Part shown: one piece after another, positions 20,355 through 24,250 of the stretch | How positions within the stretch are numbered: the stretch's first letter is position 1 | Layout of the letters: each line of letters begins with the position of its first letter | Virus record (IMG/VR): IMGVR_UViG_2162886007_000094 | Location: 1-24,250 of that record | Length of the DNA stretch: 24,250 nt | From: a virus | Strand: one strand, 5' to 3' | The notes under the pieces: model-generated | Seen by the model: the letters and a program-made list of their open reading frames with translations, nothing else | Database searches by the model: none | Told to the model about the DNA's origin: nothing | Made by a program: the position numbers and the translations under genes

Positions 20355-21209
20355 ATGAACCAAGTTGCACAAACTGGACAAAAGTCACTCAAACAATATG
20401 TTTCAGATGACAAGGTTAAACAAAAATTTACAGACCTTTTGGGTAGTAAGTCTACTGGATTTTTAGCATCTGTTATGCAGGTTGCAAATAGCCCAGCATT
20501 AAAGAATGCCGATCCTGTTAGTGTTATTAATGCAGCAATGATGGCAGCAACGCTTGACTTACCTGTAAACAACAACCTTGGATTCTCTTATATCGTTCCA
20601 TTTAAGAACGATGCTCAGTTTCAGATAGGTTACAAAGGTTTTATTCAATTAGCGCAACGTAGCGGTCAATTTAAGAGAATTGCGGCTACTCCAGTATATG
20701 ACGGTCAGTTGATATCAGCAGACCCATTATACGGATATCAATTTGATTGGAATATTGAGGCAGAAGGGAACCCAATTGGATATGTTGCTTTCTTCCAGTT
20801 ACTAAATGGATTTACCGCAGAGCTATACATGAGTCGTAAAAAGATTGATGATCATGCAAAAAAATATAGCCAAACGTATAAGCGCGGCTTTGGAGTCTGG
20901 AAGGATAATTTTGATGCCATGGCAATTAAAACGGTTTTAAAGCTATTGCTTTCAAAACAAGCTCCACTATCAATTGAGATGCAAAAAGCTATTGAAATTG
21001 ATCAAGGAACAATTGATGTAGACGGCGTTGCTAACTATATTGACAATCAAGATTCTAAAGAGGTTTCTGGAGCTAAATTGATTAGCGCTGAGGATTTCCC
21101 AGAATTCTTAAATGCTATTGAAGGCGGACAACTAAAAAAGGAGCATGCTTTAAATGGCTCTGTTTACGCACTGAGTGAAGAACAACGACAAAAGGTAGCA
21201 TCGCTATGA
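20355..21209 (+). CDS. recT: RecT-family single-strand annealing protein
   Basis: 284 residues. RecT anneals complementary single strands during phage recombination. Family features: SVINAAMMAATLDLPVNNNL near residue 55, FSYIVPFKNDAQFQIGYKGF, IQLAQRSGQFKRIAA, and the C-terminal AIKTVLKLLLSKQAPLS. GGAAGG precedes the ATG. It is paired with the exonuclease gene that overlaps its end by 4 bases, the usual RecT/RecE-type module. Full length. Confidence 0.93.
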   Translation: MNQVAQTGQKSLKQYVSDDKVKQKFTDLLGSKSTGFLASVMQVANSPALKNADPVSVINAAMMAATLDLPVNNNLGFSYIVPFKNDAQFQIGYKGFIQLAQRSGQFKRIAATPVYDGQLISADPLYGYQFDWNIEAEGNPIGYVAFFQLLNGFTAELYMSRKKIDDHAKKYSQTYKRGFGVWKDNFDAMAIKTVLKLLLSKQAPLSIEMQKAIEIDQGTIDVDGVANYIDNQDSKEVSGAKLISAEDFPEFLNAIEGGQLKKEHALNGSVYALSEEQRQKVASL

Positions 21210-22000
21210 ATATAATATTTCGTTGCTCACAGCTTCATAAATTGATGGGAAATGCTAGGTCAATAGATGAGTCACTAATGAATGATTATATTGTTCAAAT
21301 GAAAAAGCATTGCGACCTAGTTAGAAAACGTAAAAAAATTGAAGATTATGAATTGGAATTTATTCATATGTTTGATTTAGAGATTGATAAATTGCAAAAG
21401 CAGACATTGTCTGCTACTGCAAAATCACTTGTGAAGGAGATAGTTAGAGGCATTAAACATGGTGCGCCTACTAAGTTTTCTGGCAGTCGTGAAACAGAAA
21501 AAGGAAATATGGTTGAAGAAGATGCAATCAGGTTTCTTATGCAGCAAGAGTTTATTAGCGTTGAAAAGAATACGATACGCTATACAAACAACTGGGTTAC
21601 TGGGGAGCCTGACATTATCGGTGAAAAGATTCAAGATGTTAAGTGTCCTTGGTCCTACTGGACAATGGAATACTTTGAAGATGATATTGAAAGTAAATCT
21701 CTTGATGCTGGTTATGATTGGCAGCAGCTAGGCTACATGTGGCTATTAAGAGAAAATAATGAATACGATTCTGTAATCATTGATCTGGCTGAGCTTAAAT
21801 TTATATTAATGCCAACACCACCGAGCCTTTTACGAAAATATGATGATGTTTACCTTCATACGCAATTTGTTTTAGATTTGCCAGCAAAAGACAGAATATC
21901 AACCTACCCTGTCAGGTATGACCAAGAAAAGGTAGAGTTGATTAAAATTAAAGTTCAAGCTGCTAGAAAGTATGCAGCAACATTAAATTTTGGTAAGTGA
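21206..22000 (+). CDS. YqaJ/RecE-like PD-(D/E)XK exonuclease
   Basis: 264 residues. It probably resects double-strand ends to provide single strands for RecT. Active-site pattern: E104/E105 in ETEKGNMVEEDAI, D136 in VTGEPDIIG, and D144-V-K146 in IQDVKCPWSYW (D-x-K in place of E-x-K), then Q173-Q174-L-G-Y-M in the later helix. These fit the lambda exonuclease/YqaJ fold. It overlaps recT by 4 bases. The YqaJ-type call is by motif and context. Confidence 0.84.
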   Translation: MNIIFRCSQLHKLMGNARSIDESLMNDYIVQMKKHCDLVRKRKKIEDYELEFIHMFDLEIDKLQKQTLSATAKSLVKEIVRGIKHGAPTKFSGSRETEKGNMVEEDAIRFLMQQEFISVEKNTIRYTNNWVTGEPDIIGEKIQDVKCPWSYWTMEYFEDDIESKSLDAGYDWQQLGYMWLLRENNEYDSVIIDLAELKFILMPTPPSLLRKYDDVYLHTQFVLDLPAKDRISTYPVRYDQEKVELIKIKVQAARKYAATLNFGK

Positions 22001-22001
22001 T

Positions 22002-22292
22002 ATGAAAATTAAAGATAGCTTAACTTTTCCGTTTGTAATGTGGATGAGTCTCGGCGATCATTCGCTAAGCGGAAAGAAAGACATAATCATGAAAAGAAAT
22101 GGCAAGGTAGCAAGGATTACCATGTCTGACGATGACTACCATTGCATGAATGAGTATTGCTCACAGCGATATGAATTGTTTTTAAAGCAGTGGTTTAATA
22201 ATGGAGTTTCTTTTATTGAGGATCTAACAATGAAGGGAAATATTGAGGTAATGAGAAATCGACAAAAATCTTACTTGGAGTTGGCAAAGTGA
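22002..22292 (+). CDS. Hypothetical protein, 96 residues
   Basis: Begins MKIKDSLTFPFVMWMSLGDH and continues with SLSGKKDIIMKRNGKVARIT and a Cys/Tyr-containing helical part. It follows the exonuclease by 1 base. The ribosome site is weak (GGTAAG), so coupling to the upstream gene is likely. No family recognised. Confidence 0.64.
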   Translation: MKIKDSLTFPFVMWMSLGDHSLSGKKDIIMKRNGKVARITMSDDDYHCMNEYCSQRYELFLKQWFNNGVSFIEDLTMKGNIEVMRNRQKSYLELAK

Positions 22293-22447
22293 ATATAATG
22301 CACATTCTTTTGGTGATTTCTCTTGCTCTGGCATTGATTGCTTCAATATACATTACAGAGTCAATTAGGCGTAAAAATTACCAGCAACGCAAATCAGAAG
22401 ATCAACGTAAATTTAATCCTATTCGTGAAAAACAATGGTGGAAGTAA
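22289..22447 (+). CDS. Small single-pass membrane protein, 52 residues
   Basis: GTG start with GGAG 8 bases upstream, overlapping the previous stop. Residues 4-22 (MHILLVISLALALIASIYI) form one transmembrane helix; the rest is basic and polar (ESIRRKNYQQRKSEDQRK) and should stay in the cytoplasm. Function unknown; it sits between the exonuclease and MazG-like genes. Confidence 0.58.
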   Translation: MNIMHILLVISLALALIASIYITESIRRKNYQQRKSEDQRKFNPIREKQWWK

Positions 22448-22449
22448 TT

Positions 22450-22962
22450 ATGAACTTAGAGCAATTAATTCAAAATATCGAACAATGGGCACATGATCGA
22501 AATATCATTAAAGGATCAAAACCAATTGATCAGGCTATGAAGTTATTTAGTGAATTTGGCGAGCTTGCGGATAATGTCGGAAAAGGTCGTGATTGTCGTG
22601 ATGATATTGGTGATGTGTTTGTAGTGCTTACTATTATGGCTAAGCAGAAAAACTTAAGCATGGTCGATGCATTGGATTTTAGCGGAATAAGTGTTGGTAG
22701 CATAAAGCACGGCGTTGTAAATTTATCTGGATGTTTAGAGTACTTTGTTAGACATGATGAACAAGGGGCGCTAATGGAATCACTCGAAGCTTTAGATTCA
22801 GTATGTTTTGAATCAAAAAACAACCTAAAAGAATGTGTCCAAATAGCATACAACGACATTAAAGATCGCAAGGGTTTAATGCACAATGGGGTGTTTATCA
22901 AGGAGTCGGACCCAGCTTACGAAAGTGTAATTAAATCAATTGAGGCTAATTACAATGCTTGA
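22450..22962 (+). CDS. MazG-like nucleotide pyrophosphohydrolase
   Basis: 170 residues. Residues 34-60 carry the MazG-type metal-binding pattern: E35-F-G-E38 (KLFSEFGELADN) and DDIGDVFVVL with D52 and D55. Such enzymes hydrolyse (d)NTPs to monophosphates; phage copies are thought to adjust nucleotide or alarmone pools. The C-terminal half has an added helical part ending with DIKDRKGLMHNGVFIKESD. GGAAG precedes ATG 22450. Family assignment is good; substrate unknown. Confidence 0.8.
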   Translation: MNLEQLIQNIEQWAHDRNIIKGSKPIDQAMKLFSEFGELADNVGKGRDCRDDIGDVFVVLTIMAKQKNLSMVDALDFSGISVGSIKHGVVNLSGCLEYFVRHDEQGALMESLEALDSVCFESKNNLKECVQIAYNDIKDRKGLMHNGVFIKESDPAYESVIKSIEANYNA

Positions 22963-23161
22963 CAATTTTGTTAAATCACTTGGGTTTATTGGTGTTGATG
23001 CGATTAACATGAAGTTTAAGCCAAGTGATAAATATATGTTTGATTTTGAAGATGAAAATATAGATAAGCATTGGCGATGCTTTTATGCATTTTACAAGCT
23101 TGGGTATAATGACTGTGCAAATAAAATTGGAGCATTTGCAATTCAGGAGATTAGGAAATGA
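22955..23161 (+). CDS. Small hypothetical protein, 68 residues
   Basis: MLDNFVKSLGFIGVDAINMK, then YMFDFEDENIDKHWRCFYAF. GAGG lies 9 bases before this ATG; the longer TTG start at 22940 lies within the MazG-like gene. Overlaps both neighbours. No family recognised. Confidence 0.64.
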   Translation: MLDNFVKSLGFIGVDAINMKFKPSDKYMFDFEDENIDKHWRCFYAFYKLGYNDCANKIGAFAIQEIRK

Positions 23162-23364
23162 AGTGGATTAGTGTTAATGATGAGTTGCCTTATAACAGCC
23201 AATCTGTTTTGGCATATATAGATGGGAAAATTATTGAATGTGTATATTCAATAAATGATGGATTTGAACCAATATTCTTACCATCACATGGTTGTGGTAA
23301 GTGTTGCAATGAAGATGATCCGCCAGCAACGCATTGGATGCCGATAATCGATTTACCAAGCTAA
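23158..23364 (+). CDS. DUF551 protein with an extra Cys-rich insert
   Basis: 68 residues. MKWISVNDELPYNSQSVLAY at the start and THWMPIIDLPS at the end are the DUF551 signature, common in phage early regions. Before the last block there is HGCGKCCNEDD, an extra Cys/His group that may bind metal. It is the last gene of the rightward operon and ends at the terminator. No known activity. Confidence 0.82.
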   Translation: MKWISVNDELPYNSQSVLAYIDGKIIECVYSINDGFEPIFLPSHGCGKCCNEDDPPATHWMPIIDLPS

Positions 23365-23397
23365 AAAAAGAAGCCTCATTGAGAGGCTTTCTTTTTA
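23363..23397. terminator. Bidirectional terminator between convergent genes
   Basis: AAGCCTC, 5-base loop, GAGGCTT, with a T-rich run on both strands (TCTTTTT rightward, CTTTTTTT leftward). It ends the DUF551 operon and the leftward 23669 gene, whose stop lies in the stem. Confidence 0.82.
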
Positions 23398-23669
23398 TCT
23401 ACTGAACTTTGAACAAATCTTGCAAACTTAGTTAACCCAATAGATAGACTTTTTGCATCTTCTGGATGTGCTTCAACAAATAATCCAAACCACTCATTGA
23501 GATCAATTTGTGACTCTTCTTTTGGTTTGCACATTTCATAAGCGCCCGCAAAATCTAGAGTCCTCATAGCATAGGCATAAGCATCAGGATTTTTAATAAT
23601 CACCTTTGCTTGTGCTATTTGCTCCTCGGTACAGCCTTGTGATCTTAAAGTTTGCTCAATATTGCTCAT
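23376..23669 (-). CDS. Hypothetical protein, 97 residues
   Basis: MSNIEQTLRSQGCTEEQIAQ, then KNPDAYAYAMRTLDFAGAYEM and an acidic middle. It is helical overall. It follows the Q-rich gene on the minus strand, 33 bases further on, and ends in the shared terminator, so it is probably part of a late (virion) operon whose start is outside the window. No family recognised. Confidence 0.66.
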   Translation of the reverse strand: MSNIEQTLRSQGCTEEQIAQAKVIIKNPDAYAYAMRTLDFAGAYEMCKPKEESQIDLNEWFGLFVEAHPEDAKSLSIGLTKFARFVQSSVDKKKASQ

Positions 23670-23702
23670 ACACTATTCCACAAATAAATAGAATAATATC
23701 AG

Positions 23703-23885
23703 TTATCGAACGCTATTGTTAGTGGCATTTGAAGTTTGACCGACGCCAGCTTGCACACCAAAGTTTACGTTTTGTTGCGTAGCTCGGATGTTTTGATCAA
23801 GACCATGAATACAACCTAACAAATTAGTAATTTGTTGTTGCTGAGCTTGGAATTGAAGTTGTTGCTGATTCTGATTGTTTGTCAT
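23703..23885 (-). CDS. Q-rich C-terminal part of a split virion-associated protein
   Basis: From ATG 23885 this gives 60 residues, very rich in Gln and Asn (MTNNQNQQQLQFQAQQQQIT ... QTSNATNNSVR). There is no ribosome site before that ATG. The same frame stays open to the right through 24016 (including LITANQIAELNRIAAERQDL) without any ATG, GTG or TTG, so this is better read as the continuation of the upstream gene (24002-24250) in the -1 frame. The Q-rich tail ending in SVR resembles proteins in podovirus-like structural regions, from memory. See the finding on the frame shift. Confidence 0.6.
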   Translation of the reverse strand: MTNNQNQQQLQFQAQQQQITNLLGCIHGLDQNIRATQQNVNFGVQAGVGQTSNATNNSVR

Positions 23886-24001
23886 ATTAATTTCGATACT
23901 ATGACGATCATCTCGGCGGCGACCTTCATTTTGAAGTTCATTGATTAAATCTTGTCGCTCAGCAGCAATACGGTTTAATTCTGCAATTTGGTTTGCTGTA
24001 A

Positions 24002-24250
24002 TTAATGCTCTGGTTTTTCTCCATCATCTTTTACAGTTGCAGATAGTTGCCAACCTAAGCGTTCAATATTGGTATTTGTAACACCTTGACCAATTGCCAA
24101 TTGAGTTGAAACAGCATCAATTTTATCGCCATTTTGTGCAAAACCCTGAAGAGTTGCTAGTTGACCATTAAAACCTTGTTGTTGCAATGCAATAGTTTGC
24201 TGCATGTTTTGGCTTGTGATGTCTGCTTGTGCTCCAGCCAATGCCAATTG
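24002..24250 (-). CDS. N-terminal/middle part of the split virion-associated protein, partial
   Basis: The frame is open to the right edge, so the true start lies outside the window. It encodes IALQQQGFNGQLATLQGFAQ, NIERLGWQLSATVKDDGEK and then PEH-stop at 24002. In related proteins, as I recall them, DDGEK continues as TRALI; that is exactly what the -1 frame reads after the AAAAA run at about 24013-24017. So the sequence either uses a -1 frameshift, has lost one A, or contains a homopolymer error. Ala/Gln-rich and helical; probably part of the virion. Confidence 0.6.
   Translation of the reverse strand, partial: QLALAGAQADITSQNMQQTIALQQQGFNGQLATLQGFAQNGDKIDAVSTQLAIGQGVTNTNIERLGWQLSATVKDDGEKPEH

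Noticed and set aside
1-24250. CRISPR arrays, tRNA genes and insertion sequences.
   Set aside because: I looked for regularly spaced repeats, cloverleaf-like segments with CCA ends and transposase motifs and saw none. The only tandem repeats are the three 14-bp units near 15180 and the collagen codons.

Overview
This window looks like part of a temperate, tailed double-stranded DNA phage or prophage. The DNA is AT-rich (mid-to-high 30s % G+C by eye), genes are short and packed with 4 to 14 base overlaps, and ribosome binding sites are regularly AGGAG-like. The protein set (P22 gp3-type small terminase, DUF2184 capsid, Rha/KilA-C regulator, lambda O/P-like replication pair, RecT with a YqaJ-type exonuclease, many small 'IRxNxPxxATHY' proteins) suggests a gammaproteobacterial host. 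Acinetobacter or another Moraxellaceae is my best guess from pattern memory. No integrase, holin, endolysin or tail-tube gene is visible, so the window is only part of a genome.

Layout: (1) 1-3534 and 5917-9763, minus strand: packaging and head module, read right to left as small terminase, large terminase, portal, MuF-like head protein, DUF2213 protease/scaffold, decoration protein, major capsid protein, terminator, collagen-like fibre. (2) 3535-5916, plus strand: a cassette of ten small genes inserted head-on inside that module, with its own promoter and terminator and a separate promoter that restarts leftward head-gene transcription. (3) 9804-11157, minus: five small genes behind their own promoter. 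(4) 11167-11516: a terminator and a G+C-rich stretch without a clear gene. (5) 11517-18019, minus: the long early region with replication genes O-like and P-like, a Rha-type regulator, an orphan Phd-like antitoxin, a PD-(D/E)XK nuclease and many small proteins, divided by promoters and terminators. (6) 18045-18408: a divergent control region with a 63-residue Cro-like gene leftward and a 331-residue coiled-coil, membrane-anchored protein rightward. (7) 18408-23364, plus: a lipoprotein, RecT, exonuclease, MazG-like and small proteins, closed by a terminator shared with convergent genes. (8) 23376-24250, minus: a small gene and a Q-rich, probably virion-associated gene that is split between two frames and runs off the right edge.

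The most notable feature is a 14-bp dyad, consensus TTTRCTATWGYAAA. I found eight copies by eye, each overlapping the -35 or -10 element of a predicted promoter: at the divergent control region (two copies 22 bp apart), at three leftward operons (again a 22-bp pair at one of them), at the lipoprotein/recombination operon, and at the reversed cassette inside the head genes. This looks like one dispersed operator set that places the cassette under the same control as the early genes. The hexamer TTGCAA, which is its own reverse complement, appears to act as the -35 box in many of these promoters. At the control region one copy may serve both directions.

All product names come from reading motifs in translations. 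No database search was done. Starts were moved from the longest open frame where a ribosome binding site or family N-terminus favoured another codon.
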